From: Robiginitomaculum_A sp036478535
GTDB taxonomy: Bacteria; Pseudomonadota; Alphaproteobacteria; Caulobacterales; Maricaulaceae
Direction of reading: 5' to 3'
Assembly: GCA_965224735.1 (NCBI GenBank)
Contig: OZ245059.1
Coordinates: 1,860,001 to 1,924,000 of the forward strand
DNA: 64,000 bases
This document shows, one piece after another, positions 27,206 through 36,516 of this stretch. A program made the position numbers and the translations under genes. Within the stretch, counting starts at the first letter, position 1. Each line of letters starts with the position of its first letter. The notes below the pieces were generated by a model that was not told the DNA's origin, did not search any database, and saw nothing but the letters and a program-made list of their open reading frames with translations.

Positions 27206-28096
27206 GTGCGAGAAATAAATATTTACGATTTAATTCGATTGGACACCAAATACGCAAAGGAAGGCATTCCGCCACATCAGAGGCCTATGAAGGCTGCGGT
27301 TGACCTGTTAGGGGTTAGTTTTATTTTAAATGGGGTTGCCAATAATAATAGTCTGGTTAAGCAAATAACATCTGCTTATGAAACGAAATTTCCGAATTGT
27401 GCTGGTTGGCCGGGCGTTGGGATCGGGCTGGTGGCAAGCGTTGATAGTGTTCGCAAGGTAACGGTTCCGGTCGGGTATGGTACCATGTCATCCGATATAT
27501 TCGAGTTATTGGGTTTCAAAACACATGGCGAGCACGCCATGTTTGCAAACGATGTAAGCGAAATCGCAGAGCGTCATGCTTACGACTTTGGTGATTTGTA
27601 CGATTTTACCTATGGGCTCTCTGATAAAGGTTATTCCAAACCAGAAAATCATTTGTGGGTAATGGCGTTGCATTATCTCGGTGTGGTTTCCGCACAACTC
27701 GAAAGTGGTATAGACAACCCAGGAATAATGCAGTCTATCTCATTGGTAGTAGAGCTTTCGGTCAAAGCTGCGCTAATTGAGCTTGGGGTGGGCAAGAAAG
27801 CACTAGCAAGAAAACCCTATGGACATAATTTAAATGAATTGTACAAAGCGCTTGCCGCCAAATCTCCACGACTTAACGATGATCAGATAATTTTGGCATT
27901 GATAGATAAGTACCCACCTTTTGTAGAAAGTCGATATGAGCCAGATGGGCTACGACGCCTAGACCGCGTAAGACTAGCTACCTTGGCACAATTTATTGCT
28001 GGCAGCGCGATGCGCCGCGTATCCGCTAGAGACTTTGAGAGCGGGTTGAATTCTGGTGAACCTTTATCAAGGACATTAGGTTTATATCAGTTATAG
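27206..28096 (+). CDS. Unknown protein with possible HEPN-like helix pair
   Basis: A 296-residue soluble protein starting at GTG with GGGAG seven bases upstream. The second half contains LVVELSVKAALIELGVG followed by YGHNLNELYKALAAK, which resembles the E..lKall......HdL..Ly core of HEPN domains (abortive-infection and toxin RNases), but the canonical R-x4-6-H motif is not clear. The first half has a WPGVGIGLVASVD strand-rich block. No family recognised. It stands alone between the T5orf172 gene and the polymerase operon, a position typical of ICE cargo. Confidence 0.5.
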   Translation: MREINIYDLIRLDTKYAKEGIPPHQRPMKAAVDLLGVSFILNGVANNNSLVKQITSAYETKFPNCAGWPGVGIGLVASVDSVRKVTVPVGYGTMSSDIFELLGFKTHGEHAMFANDVSEIAERHAYDFGDLYDFTYGLSDKGYSKPENHLWVMALHYLGVVSAQLESGIDNPGIMQSISLVVELSVKAALIELGVGKKALARKPYGHNLNELYKALAAKSPRLNDDQIILALIDKYPPFVESRYEPDGLRRLDRVRLATLAQFIAGSAMRRVSARDFESGLNSGEPLSRTLGLYQL

Positions 28097-28201
28097 TTGA
28101 ACTATGGTGAATTTTCAAAATGAACGTAACATCTCATAGTAAATTTGTATGCGATATGTCTGCTTTGAAGAAAAAACTCACCATAAGCGCTAATACTAAA
28201 T

Positions 28202-28453
28202 TCATGCCAAACCACCCTGAAACCCCTCCGTCTCGGCTTCGCTAGAAAGGGCTATACGGATTTTACCTTTGCAGCCCCATTGGTGGCATTTGAGCCGTGT
28301 TTCAAATTCATCGAGGTAGAGTTGGCGTAAATACGGCCTGCCTAAATAGTCAGATACAAATTCATACCATGTGTATCCGCAGGATTTGCATGTGGATTCA
28401 ATGCGGTCGTCAATGCCGAGGTCGAGAATTTGTATGCGGGATTTCCAACTCAC
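28202..28453 (-). CDS. Small zinc-ribbon protein linked to the polymerase
   Basis: An 83-residue protein with CKSCGYTWYE (residues 22-31) and CHQWGCKGKI (about 56-65), four cysteines suited to one zinc ion. It overlaps the end of the Y-family polymerase gene by ATGA, so it is translated from the same SOS-regulated message. I do not know a function; the coupling suggests an accessory of the polymerase or of lesion processing. The reading frame ends with a poorly conserved Glu/Gly tail. Confidence 0.6.
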   Translation of the reverse strand: MSWKSRIQILDLGIDDRIESTCKSCGYTWYEFVSDYLGRPYLRQLYLDEFETRLKCHQWGCKGKIRIALSSEAETEGFQGGLA

Positions 28454-29724
28454 CAGAAATCCTCTGCCCTTGGAATACGGGTGAAAGAGATTTTACCGCC
28501 AAGATTTCCGCCGGGCGGGAGTTTCCACGGCCCCATTGTTACCAGTGATTTACCGTAGCGGCTATTCAGGCCATCCATTGCATTTGTTATGGATTCCCAT
28601 TTTTGTCTTTCAGGATCATCATTGATGAGCATGTCAAGCTGGCGCGTGTCCGAACGGGTAAGGTCGCCAAGGGTAACGCCAACACGGACAATTTTGATAC
28701 TTTTGGGAAGGGATTTTCGTGCTTGCGCCCACATAGCATCGAGCGCTTTCAAGCAGGCTTGGTCATCATTGGCCATGTGGAGCTTATGCTTTGTTGACCA
28801 GCCTTTTTCTTTCATGGAGCCACGGCGCAGGCTTAGCCACATATAGACAATGCTGGCATAGTAATTTTCTCGCCGCATCCTCCGCGCCGCTTTGACCAGT
28901 AACATGCGCGAGCAATCTCTGGCATCTGTGAAGTTTCGTAAATTCGGCGGCAGGACGCGCCCATGGCCAAACATACCGCGTTTGGATTTCTCTGCCTTTA
29001 CCGCGTAGCCATGCAGCGCATACCAAAGCCGTTCGCCGGTAACATTGCCCCATAATTTACGCATTTGCTTTGGCTGCGTATCAAGTAGAGTTTTCATGTC
29101 AAAGATACCTGCGTGATGCAGGCGCTTTTCCATACTGTTGCCGATGCCTGGAATGTCGTCAAAGGGGAGCGGCAGCATTGGCGCTGGCATATCATGCGGA
29201 TGCCAAATGGTTATGCCGTCTGGCTTGTCCATTTTACAGGCTATTTTGGCAAGGTGACGGTTTGCGGCAAACCCAATCGAGCAGGTAATATACGCGCCGA
29301 CATTATCACGCAGGCGGCGTTTAATTTCTGTTGCTAGGTAAGTGGGGTTAGCAATGTCCTTGGGGTCTAACCTACAAGTCAGTTCATCAATGGACTTTAT
29401 CGCGTCGATAGGAATGACACTCGCGATTTCCGCAAGCAGCGCATTATGGGCGCGCCGATATAGGTCAGGCGTTTGCGGCACTAAAATCAATTCAGGACAA
29501 ATAGCTTTGGCCTTTGGCAAGGACATAACATTTTTAACGCCGCGCGCCTTTGCTTCCTTTGAGCAGGCAATGACTACCGTATGCACAGTTCCCGAAAAAG
29601 GAACAATGCCAATAGGTTTGCCCCGCAGGGCTGGCCGAGCTTGTTGCTCGACGGATGCAAAGAAACCGTCGAAGTCAAGATATAACCATTCGATTGTGTT
29701 GGGCTTGCGCACGAGAATATCCAC
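28450..29724 (-). CDS. dinB: Y-family translesion DNA polymerase
   Basis: A 424-residue DinB/UmuC-type polymerase. Metal-binding residues are visible in LYLDFDGFFASVEQ (N-terminus) and SIDELT (near residue 112); helix-hairpin-helix residues follow in DIPGIGNSMEKRL (near 190). The C-terminal little-finger domain is long. It copies past damaged bases at low fidelity. An SOS box lies 25 bases before the ATG, so LexA controls it. The zinc-ribbon gene is coupled at its 3' end. It is divergent from traG, sharing a 215-base control region. Plasmid and ICE copies of this type are common and may raise mutation in the host. Confidence 0.85.
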   Translation of the reverse strand: MDILVRKPNTIEWLYLDFDGFFASVEQQARPALRGKPIGIVPFSGTVHTVVIACSKEAKARGVKNVMSLPKAKAICPELILVPQTPDLYRRAHNALLAEIASVIPIDAIKSIDELTCRLDPKDIANPTYLATEIKRRLRDNVGAYITCSIGFAANRHLAKIACKMDKPDGITIWHPHDMPAPMLPLPFDDIPGIGNSMEKRLHHAGIFDMKTLLDTQPKQMRKLWGNVTGERLWYALHGYAVKAEKSKRGMFGHGRVLPPNLRNFTDARDCSRMLLVKAARRMRRENYYASIVYMWLSLRRGSMKEKGWSTKHKLHMANDDQACLKALDAMWAQARKSLPKSIKIVRVGVTLGDLTRSDTRQLDMLINDDPERQKWESITNAMDGLNSRYGKSLVTMGPWKLPPGGNLGGKISFTRIPRAEDFW

Positions 29725-29748
29725 TTATAGGAGTGAACGAGCCATAAA

Positions 29749-29763
29749 GAACAAAAAGGGAAC
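29749..29763 (-). promoter_or_regulatory. SOS box (GTTC-N7-GTTC)
   Basis: Read leftward the site is GTTCCCTTTTTGTTC, two GTTC half-sites seven bases apart, the LexA site known from Rhizobium, Caulobacter and Rhodobacter. It ends 25 bases before the polymerase ATG, where it would overlap the promoter. Confidence 0.8.
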
Positions 29764-29939
29764 AATAGTCAATGCTAGGGGCGCAAGTTATTGTGGATAA
29801 TCTTGAAAGTAAATTTGGAGAACACACAGTCTAGTACTCTGTACCCTCAATTCACCTCAAGTTTTTACCCTGTAAACACACTAGACCGATGCCGTAAACT
29901 TGCTCAGCCTAAAGTCCAACTTAGAAATGGACTTGGTTT

Positions 29940-31958
29940 ATGTCACCGCAATCAATACTTATCGGACAAATTGTTTTGGTCTTCACGACTATTATTTTGA
30001 CCACATGGTATGCGACGCAGTGGGTGGCTTTGCAGTTTGACTATGATGCTTATTTGGGCGCGCCTTGGTTCACAGTTTCCAATCACAAAATATACTTTCC
30101 TTGGAGGTTGTTCGAGTGGTGGTATTCTTTTGATGCTTATGCGCCGAGCGTATTTGCCAAAGGCGGGCAAATCGCTGCGGGCGGTGGTTTCATCGGAACT
30201 ATGCTCGCAGTTATTGGTTCCGTTTGGCGCGGACGGCAGGCCAAGAAGCTAACCACCTTTGGTTCATCACAGTGGGCGAGCAAGTCCATGATGAAGCAAG
30301 CAGGCCTGTTTGCAGAAGACGGCGTATTCCTTGGCCAAGCCCACGATAATTACCTACGCCATAACGGGCCAGAACATGTAATGGCGATTGCGCCGACACG
30401 TTCGGGCAAAGGTGTGGGCCTTGTTATTCCGACATTGCTTTCATGGACAGGCAGCGCAGTCATTCATGATATTAAAGGCGAGAACTGGCAGCTTACGGCA
30501 GGATGGCGCTCTACATTCTCGCACTGCCTATTATTTGACCCAACCAATGCGGCCAGTGCTAAATACAATCCCTTGCTCGAAGTGCGTAAAGGTGAATGCG
30601 AAGTCCGCGACGTACAAAACATTGCCGACATCTTGGTTGACCCAGACGGCGTATTGGAACGCCGTAACCATTGGGAGAAAACCGCCCATTCATTACTCGT
30701 CGGCACAATCTTGCATATTCTCTACGCGGAACAAGAAAAGACCTTAGCCCGCGTAGCCTCATTCCTATCTGACCCCCAACGCTCGTTTGAGAAAACGCTT
30801 TGGGCGATGATGGAAACCAATCACCTCGGTAACACCGATAAAGCCGAAGCCCACCCCGTTGTTGCACAAGCAGCGCGTGAACTCCTCAATAAATCTGAAA
30901 ACGAACGCTCAGGTGTATTGTCAACAGCGATGAGCTTCCTGTCTCTGTATAGAGATCCGACTGTTGCCGAGGTGACTTCTAAATGCGAATGGCGGATTAG
31001 CGACCTTGTGGACGCTGATAAACCTGTATCACTATATTTGGTCGTACCGCCGTCCGACATTTCAAGAACCAAGCCGTTGATACGCCTTATTCTAAATCAG
31101 ATAGGCCGCCGCCTTACAGAAAGTCTTGAAACCAATAACAATCCATCCCGCCGCAAAGTCCTGTTCATGCTTGATGAGTTCCCAGCGCTTGGACGATTGG
31201 ACTTCTTTGAAAGCGCACTTGCATTCATGGCAGGCTATGGCGTGCGGGCGTTCTTGATCGCGCAGTCTCTAAACCAAATTGAGAAAGCTTACGGCCCGAA
31301 CAATGCCATTCTCGATAACTGTCATGTACGAATTGCATTTGCCACCAATGACGAGCGCACGGCCAAACGTATATCGGACGCAGTTGGTAGCACCACAGAA
31401 ATGCGGGCTATGCGCAATTACGCAGGCCATAGATTAGCGCCTTGGTTATCTCACGTCATGGTGTCGCGCCAAGAAACAGCAAGGCAGCTTTTAACGCCGG
31501 GTGAAGTTATGCAGCTCCCCGCCGATGAGGAAATAATCCTGCTCTCTGGCACCGCGCCGATTAAAGCAGGTAAAATCACATATTACACAGATAAGAATTT
31601 CACGGGCCGTGTCATGGCTCCCCCAACCGTAGACCCAGAGGATAAAGGCTATGCAGGTGCTCCCCGCCCGCAAGACTGCCTCTGGGGTCAGCAGACACGG
31701 CTCGTGGATGATCGCCTTATTGTTCCTGCAGAAAAATCACAAGTGCATGCAGCAAGTAATGGCGGCAAAGAACGTAGCCCTAAAATTGATGGGCATAAGC
31801 ACACGGCTAAACAACAGGCTAAGACTGAAAGCCCTGCGAAAGATGCGGATGGCCAAGAGATTGCGGTCATTGAACTCGGAAAATTATCAGGAACACTTTC
31901 GCCAATAAACCAAGCCCACATGCTCACGCAAAGCGATAACCCAGAATTAGGAATTTAA
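29940..31958 (+). CDS. traG: Type IV coupling protein TraG/VirD4
   Basis: A 672-residue inner-membrane ATPase that hands the relaxase-DNA complex to the Trb channel. Two N-terminal membrane segments (residues about 5-25 and 80-98) are followed by Walker A IAPTRSGKGVGLVIP (about 150), Walker B LFMLDEFPALGR (about 410) and the C-terminal QSLNQIEKAYG block. The C-terminal 100 residues are Lys/Ala-rich and probably disordered. It starts the transfer operon; the next gene follows after two bases. The start is the first ATG after a 215-base region that also holds the divergent SOS promoter. Confidence 0.95.
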   Translation: MSPQSILIGQIVLVFTTIILTTWYATQWVALQFDYDAYLGAPWFTVSNHKIYFPWRLFEWWYSFDAYAPSVFAKGGQIAAGGGFIGTMLAVIGSVWRGRQAKKLTTFGSSQWASKSMMKQAGLFAEDGVFLGQAHDNYLRHNGPEHVMAIAPTRSGKGVGLVIPTLLSWTGSAVIHDIKGENWQLTAGWRSTFSHCLLFDPTNAASAKYNPLLEVRKGECEVRDVQNIADILVDPDGVLERRNHWEKTAHSLLVGTILHILYAEQEKTLARVASFLSDPQRSFEKTLWAMMETNHLGNTDKAEAHPVVAQAARELLNKSENERSGVLSTAMSFLSLYRDPTVAEVTSKCEWRISDLVDADKPVSLYLVVPPSDISRTKPLIRLILNQIGRRLTESLETNNNPSRRKVLFMLDEFPALGRLDFFESALAFMAGYGVRAFLIAQSLNQIEKAYGPNNAILDNCHVRIAFATNDERTAKRISDAVGSTTEMRAMRNYAGHRLAPWLSHVMVSRQETARQLLTPGEVMQLPADEEIILLSGTAPIKAGKITYYTDKNFTGRVMAPPTVDPEDKGYAGAPRPQDCLWGQQTRLVDDRLIVPAEKSQVHAASNGGKERSPKIDGHKHTAKQQAKTESPAKDADGQEIAVIELGKLSGTLSPINQAHMLTQSDNPELGI

Positions 31959-31960
31959 GA

Positions 31961-32473
31961 ATGTCTAGTAGCAAGCCTCGCATAAGACCCCGTATTTCAT
32001 CACGCAACTTTCTGCGCCTACTTGATGCTGCACGGTGCGATAAAACTTCACAATCGGATATTGTGGACAAAGCCCTAAGCGCTCTCTTTAGTTATGACAT
32101 TGACGACAACCGTGATGCTGCGATTTTGCGACGCCTAGATAAAATGACTGACCAAAATCGCAGGCTAAAAGCTGACATGGTTTTGCTCAATGAAATGCAG
32201 GCTTTGTTTATCCAATATTTTTTCACAATGACGCGAGAGATTAAGGACGTTGATAGCGATGCGCGCGGTAAAATTGGCGCAGTACAGTTCAATGGCTATT
32301 TAGACCAACTTGGTATCCGCATGAAAGGCGGCGGTAAAACAGTCTTTCGTGCCCTTGAAGAAGTTCTTGTCGATAAAGATGATTTTATCACAAAAGAAGA
32401 ATTACTACGCCTTAAAGCGCGGAAGGTTTCTAAGAAGCCAGCAAAGCGGGAGGCGGAACATGTCTCAGCTTAA
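31961..32473 (+). CDS. CopG/RHH-like conjugal transfer regulator
   Basis: A 170-residue protein located between traG and trbB, as in other alphaproteobacterial Trb clusters where it is annotated as CopG family. The N-terminal 40 residues (RISSRNFLRLLDAARCDKTS, SDIVDKALSAL) would form a ribbon-helix-helix; the middle is a long helix (LRRLDKMTDQNRRLKADMVL) probably coiled-coil. It overlaps trbB by 14 bases. It may bind DNA near oriT or regulate the operon; neither is shown by the sequence. Confidence 0.7.
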   Translation: MSSSKPRIRPRISSRNFLRLLDAARCDKTSQSDIVDKALSALFSYDIDDNRDAAILRRLDKMTDQNRRLKADMVLLNEMQALFIQYFFTMTREIKDVDSDARGKIGAVQFNGYLDQLGIRMKGGGKTVFRALEEVLVDKDDFITKEELLRLKARKVSKKPAKREAEHVSA

Positions 32474-33452
32474 TCCCGTTACCGCAAGCCGCACTCTCGA
32501 AATGCTACGCTCTGCTATGGGGCCGGTGATTGGCGCAGCGCTTGATGATAAAAATGTCATCGAGATTATGGTCAATCCAGACGGCAAATTATGGCTCGAC
32601 CGCCACGGCGAAGGCCGGGTTTACACGGGCGAAATCATCACGCCGCCTGATGCCGAGCGCATCGTTAAATTGGTCGCCAGTCATATCCGCCAAGAAGTGA
32701 CGACTAATAGACCCATCGTTAGCGCAGAACTCCCCGGCGGCGGGGAACGGTTTGAGGGTTTACTGCCGCCTGTTGTTACCGCCCCGTGCTTTTCTATTCG
32801 CAAAGCTGCGGCCAAGATATTTACTCTGGAAGATTATGTAGAAGCAGAAACTATGACCAAGGCGCAAGCGGATGCCCTGTCATACGCCGTAAACGCCAAG
32901 CTCAACATTCTCATTGTTGGCGGAACAAGCAGCGGTAAGACCACGCTGGCAAATGCACTCTTGGCAGAAATCGCGGGCTGCAATGACCGCGTACTTATTC
33001 TTGAAGATACTCGGGAACTACAATGCGGCGCAGAAGATACAGTGGCACTGCGTACACTTGGGCAAGACGTAAAACTCGCCGACCTTGTGCGCTCCACATT
33101 ACGCTTACGCCCCGACCGTATTGTTGTTGGCGAGGTGCGTGGCCCCGAAGCACTCGATATGCTCAAGGCTTGGAATACGGGACATCCCGGCGGTATTGCC
33201 ACCGTGCATGCCAATTCCGCTGAAGCAGGTATTTACCGCATCGAACAGCTTATCTTGGAGGGCGCAAGCTCTGTTCCCCGTACACTAATCGCCGAAGCCA
33301 TCAATGTCATTGTCTTTATTTCTGGCCGAGGCTCAGCCCGCCGCGTGGAAACCATTGCCCGCGTGCTTGGCGTACACGGCGACGAATATGATTTTGAACC
33401 ACTCGCGCCAAACTTCACCCCACTCAAACTTATCCCAAAAACTAAACCTTAG
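32460..33452 (+). CDS. trbB: TrbB, VirB11-like secretion ATPase
   Basis: A 330-residue hexameric ATPase that powers pilus assembly and transfer on the cytoplasmic face. Walker A GGTSSGKTTLANAL (about residue 157), the Asp box ILEDTRELQC, the RPDRIVVGEVRG Walker B/His box region and TGHPGGIATVHANS are all present. The start is ATG 32460 inside the CopG-like gene; the longer frame would extend into that gene and adds no homologous residues. Length is usual for TrbB. Confidence 0.95.
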   Translation: MSQLNPVTASRTLEMLRSAMGPVIGAALDDKNVIEIMVNPDGKLWLDRHGEGRVYTGEIITPPDAERIVKLVASHIRQEVTTNRPIVSAELPGGGERFEGLLPPVVTAPCFSIRKAAAKIFTLEDYVEAETMTKAQADALSYAVNAKLNILIVGGTSSGKTTLANALLAEIAGCNDRVLILEDTRELQCGAEDTVALRTLGQDVKLADLVRSTLRLRPDRIVVGEVRGPEALDMLKAWNTGHPGGIATVHANSAEAGIYRIEQLILEGASSVPRTLIAEAINVIVFISGRGSARRVETIARVLGVHGDEYDFEPLAPNFTPLKLIPKTKP

Positions 33453-33461
33453 GAGAAAACT

Positions 33462-33776
33462 ATGTCTACCCGTCAACTTACCTATCTAATTCTGATTATC
33501 CTCGCTTTCATATTATTCGCAGAACCGGCCTTTGCTTCTGGTTCCTCTATGCCGTGGGAAGCACCGCTCACAAAAATCCTCAAATCCATTGAAGGCCCGG
33601 TTGCCAAGATATTCGGTACCATTGTTATCATCATGACGGGATTAACTTTGGCATTCGGCGATACGGGCGGCGGCATTCGTAAGCTCATTCAAATCGTATT
33701 TGGTTTATCGATTGCATTTACGGCCACGAGTTTCTTCATGTCGTTCTTCAAGTTCTCTGGCGGGGCGTTGATCTAA
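33462..33776 (+). CDS. trbC: TrbC, prepilin (VirB2-like)
   Basis: A 104-residue precursor: signal sequence (LTYLILIILAFILFAEPAFAS, cleavage near residue 27), then GSSMPWEAPLTKILKSIEGP and two membrane helices. In RP4, TrbC is cleaved and cyclised with TraF's help, so damage to traF upstream could impair pilus formation. It follows trbB by nine bases with AGGAGA as ribosome-binding site and overlaps the trbD start by one base (TAATG). Confidence 0.9.
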   Translation: MSTRQLTYLILIILAFILFAEPAFASGSSMPWEAPLTKILKSIEGPVAKIFGTIVIIMTGLTLAFGDTGGGIRKLIQIVFGLSIAFTATSFFMSFFKFSGGALI

Positions 33777-34042
33777 TGCCAAATGGAACAATAGATGGTT
33801 TCTCCATACCGCTGCACCGCTCACTCACCGAGCCGATTTTGCTCGGCGGCGCGCCGCGAACAGCAGCCATCCTCAACGGGACTTTAGCCGCAGCATTGGG
33901 GCTAGGTCTTCAGCTTGCGATTGTCGGTATCATCTACTGGATCATTTCTCATTCGCTATCCGTCTATTTCGCCAAGCGTGACCCTAAATTCATGGACGTG
34001 CTGGCGCGCCACATCAAACACAAGGGGTATCTGTCATGTTGA
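33776..34042 (+). CDS. trbD: TrbD, VirB3-like membrane protein
   Basis: An 88-residue inner-membrane protein with the family's N-terminal FSIPLHRSLTEPILLGGAPR motif followed by one or two hydrophobic helices (NGTLAAALGLGLQLAIVGII and onward). VirB3/TrbD partners with the VirB4/TrbE ATPase. It overlaps trbC by one base and trbE by seven, so the three are translationally coupled. Confidence 0.9.
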   Translation: MPNGTIDGFSIPLHRSLTEPILLGGAPRTAAILNGTLAAALGLGLQLAIVGIIYWIISHSLSVYFAKRDPKFMDVLARHIKHKGYLSC

Positions 34043-36516
34043 ACTTAGCGGAATACCAAAAGCAACCATCTCGCCTTGCAGACTATCTCCCTTGGGCGTG
34101 TTTGATCGCGCCCGGCGTAGTGCTCAACAAAGACGGTAGCTTTCAACGCACAGCAAGGTTTCGTGGGCCTGATTTGGGCAGTGCGACTGAGGAAGAACTT
34201 GTGGCTACATGTGCGCGTATCAATAATGCGCTACGGCGTTTTGGTTCGGGATGGGCTTTATATTTTGAAGCCTGCCGCCATGCTGCGCCTGATTATCCGC
34301 ATTCAAATTTCAAAGACCCCGCAGCCTGGATTGTTGACCAAGAACGGCGCGGACAATTTGAACAATCAGAACATCATTTCGAGAGTGAATACTATCTAAC
34401 CTTTGCCTATCTACCGCCTGCCGATAGCGCCAAGCGCGCCGAGAGCCTTCTCATAGAAAAGCCAGAGGACGAATTAACAGAAACGGCGTCCGATCATCTC
34501 ACTGCTTTCATTACGGAAAGCGAACGCTGTCTGGATTTGATGGGAAGTCTATTCCCATTAGCAACATTCTTGGACGATACCGAAACCCTCACATACCTCC
34601 ACTCGTGTATATCCCCAAACAAGCACCAGATAGAATGCCCCGAAACGCCTGCCTATATTGACGCGCTTATTGGCGGCGCTGATTTAGTCGGCGGCCTAGT
34701 CCCAAGGCTCGGTGGAGAAAACTTACACATGATTACGGTGCGTGGGTTTCCGGGCGAAACAACGCCAGGGATATTGGACGAGCTAAACAGTCTCGGGTTT
34801 GCGTACCGCTGGATGACACGGTATTTACCAATGGATAAAGCCGAGGCGACAAAAGTAATAGGCAAATTCCGCCGCCAATGGTTCGCCAAACGCAAATCCG
34901 TAATGTCACTTTTGCGAGAAAGCCTGTTCAACGAAACTTCCGCACTCGTGGACAGTGACGCCGATAATAAAGCCCTCGACGCCGATGAAGCTCTGCAAGA
35001 CCTCGGTGCCGATCATGTGAGTTTTGGCTACCTCACCACCTGTATTGTAGTCAGCCATAAAGACGCACTGATTGCCGAGCAGCAAATTCGTTCCATAGAA
35101 CGTATCATCAATGGACGCGGATTTGTCTCTATCCATGAAAGCGTCAACGCCGTTGATGCTTGGCTTGGGACATTGCCCGGAAATCCATACGCAAATATCC
35201 GCCAACCAATAATTCATACCCTAAATCTCACCCACCTTATGCCGCTATCTGCAATATGGGCTGGGCCAAAACGTAATGAACATTTGAATGATGTGCCGCT
35301 TCTATATGCAACAACGGCAGGCCATACTCCATTTCGCCTTGTCACTCACCAAGGCGATGTCGGGCATATGTTGATCGTCGGGCCTACAGGCGCAGGTAAG
35401 TCGGTTCTCTTGTCATTGCTGGCATTACAGTTTCGCCGTTACAAAGACGCACAGGTTTTTATCTTTGATAAGGGACGTTCTGCCCGCGCCGCAACACTTG
35501 CCTTGAATGGTGACTATTATGACCTCGGCGCTGAAAACTCCATCATCTTCCAACCCCTCAAAGATATTGATGAGACGGACGAAATTGCATGGGCGCTGGA
35601 TTGGATATTAGGCTTACTGCGCAATGAAGGATTAGAAATCGACCCAGACATAAAAGAAGCGGTGTGGTCTGCGCTGCAAAGTTTGGCCACTGCGCCCGCC
35701 GAGCAAAGAACGCTGACGGGATTATCGGCGCTGCTACAATCCAATAAACTCCGTCAAGCCATGCAGCCCTATACGCTCGACGGCGCTTACGGCCATTTAC
35801 TCGACGGTAATACTGAATCCCTCAAAGCGGGAGATATGCAATGTTTTGAGATGGAAACTCTGATGCACTCGAAGGCATTGGTGCTGCCGGTTCTAACATA
35901 TCTATTTCACAGACTGGAAGCACGATTTGACGGCAAGCCTAGCTTGCTGATACTCGACGAGGCTTGGGTGTTTCTCGATGATCCATTCTTTGCCGAGCGT
36001 ATCCGCGAATGGCTAAAAGTCCTGCGCAAGAAAAACGTATCTGTGATTTTCTCGACCCAATCTTTGGCCGACATTGCCAGCAGCGATATTGCGCCTGCAT
36101 TGATCGAGTCTTGTCCGTCACGAATATTCCTACCTAATGATAGGGCAATGGAGCCGCAACAAGCGGAGATATATGAACGCTTTGGCCTGAATAAACGCCA
36201 AATAGAAATCATCGCGTCCAGTATTCCAAAGCAGGATTACTACTTTCAATCAAGAGCAGGAAACCGCTTGTTTGATCTCGGGCTTGGCGAAGTGGCGCTC
36301 GCATTTTGCGGTGCAGGTTCTGAAAGTGAACATGCTGGCATTGATGCCGTCTTGGAAACTCACGGCACAGAACACTTCGCCGGTGAATGGCTACGAGCAA
36401 AATCCTTGAATTGGGCTGCTGATCTTATGGGCGCTGAATTTAACTTAAACCTTGATGTGGAAATACCTTGGCAAGAAGAGATAAAAGAAAGAGAGGGCAT
36501 ATGCGCCGCCGAATAA
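34036..36516 (+). CDS. trbE: TrbE, VirB4-like ATPase
   Basis: An 826-residue ATPase, the largest conserved component of the secretion channel. Walker A GPTGAGKSVLLSLLAL lies near residue 450 and Walker B PSLLILDEAWVFLDD near 636, with FSTQSLADIASSD (sensor region) after it. Length matches the family. It overlaps the upstream trbD and the downstream trbJ start (16 bases). No defects are seen. Confidence 0.95.
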   Translation: MLNLAEYQKQPSRLADYLPWACLIAPGVVLNKDGSFQRTARFRGPDLGSATEEELVATCARINNALRRFGSGWALYFEACRHAAPDYPHSNFKDPAAWIVDQERRGQFEQSEHHFESEYYLTFAYLPPADSAKRAESLLIEKPEDELTETASDHLTAFITESERCLDLMGSLFPLATFLDDTETLTYLHSCISPNKHQIECPETPAYIDALIGGADLVGGLVPRLGGENLHMITVRGFPGETTPGILDELNSLGFAYRWMTRYLPMDKAEATKVIGKFRRQWFAKRKSVMSLLRESLFNETSALVDSDADNKALDADEALQDLGADHVSFGYLTTCIVVSHKDALIAEQQIRSIERIINGRGFVSIHESVNAVDAWLGTLPGNPYANIRQPIIHTLNLTHLMPLSAIWAGPKRNEHLNDVPLLYATTAGHTPFRLVTHQGDVGHMLIVGPTGAGKSVLLSLLALQFRRYKDAQVFIFDKGRSARAATLALNGDYYDLGAENSIIFQPLKDIDETDEIAWALDWILGLLRNEGLEIDPDIKEAVWSALQSLATAPAEQRTLTGLSALLQSNKLRQAMQPYTLDGAYGHLLDGNTESLKAGDMQCFEMETLMHSKALVLPVLTYLFHRLEARFDGKPSLLILDEAWVFLDDPFFAERIREWLKVLRKKNVSVIFSTQSLADIASSDIAPALIESCPSRIFLPNDRAMEPQQAEIYERFGLNKRQIEIIASSIPKQDYYFQSRAGNRLFDLGLGEVALAFCGAGSESEHAGIDAVLETHGTEHFAGEWLRAKSLNWAADLMGAEFNLNLDVEIPWQEEIKEREGICAAE

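Noticed and set aside
29791..30000. 69-codon frame before traG
   Set aside because: Overlaps the traG start and promoter region in another frame and lacks conserved features.
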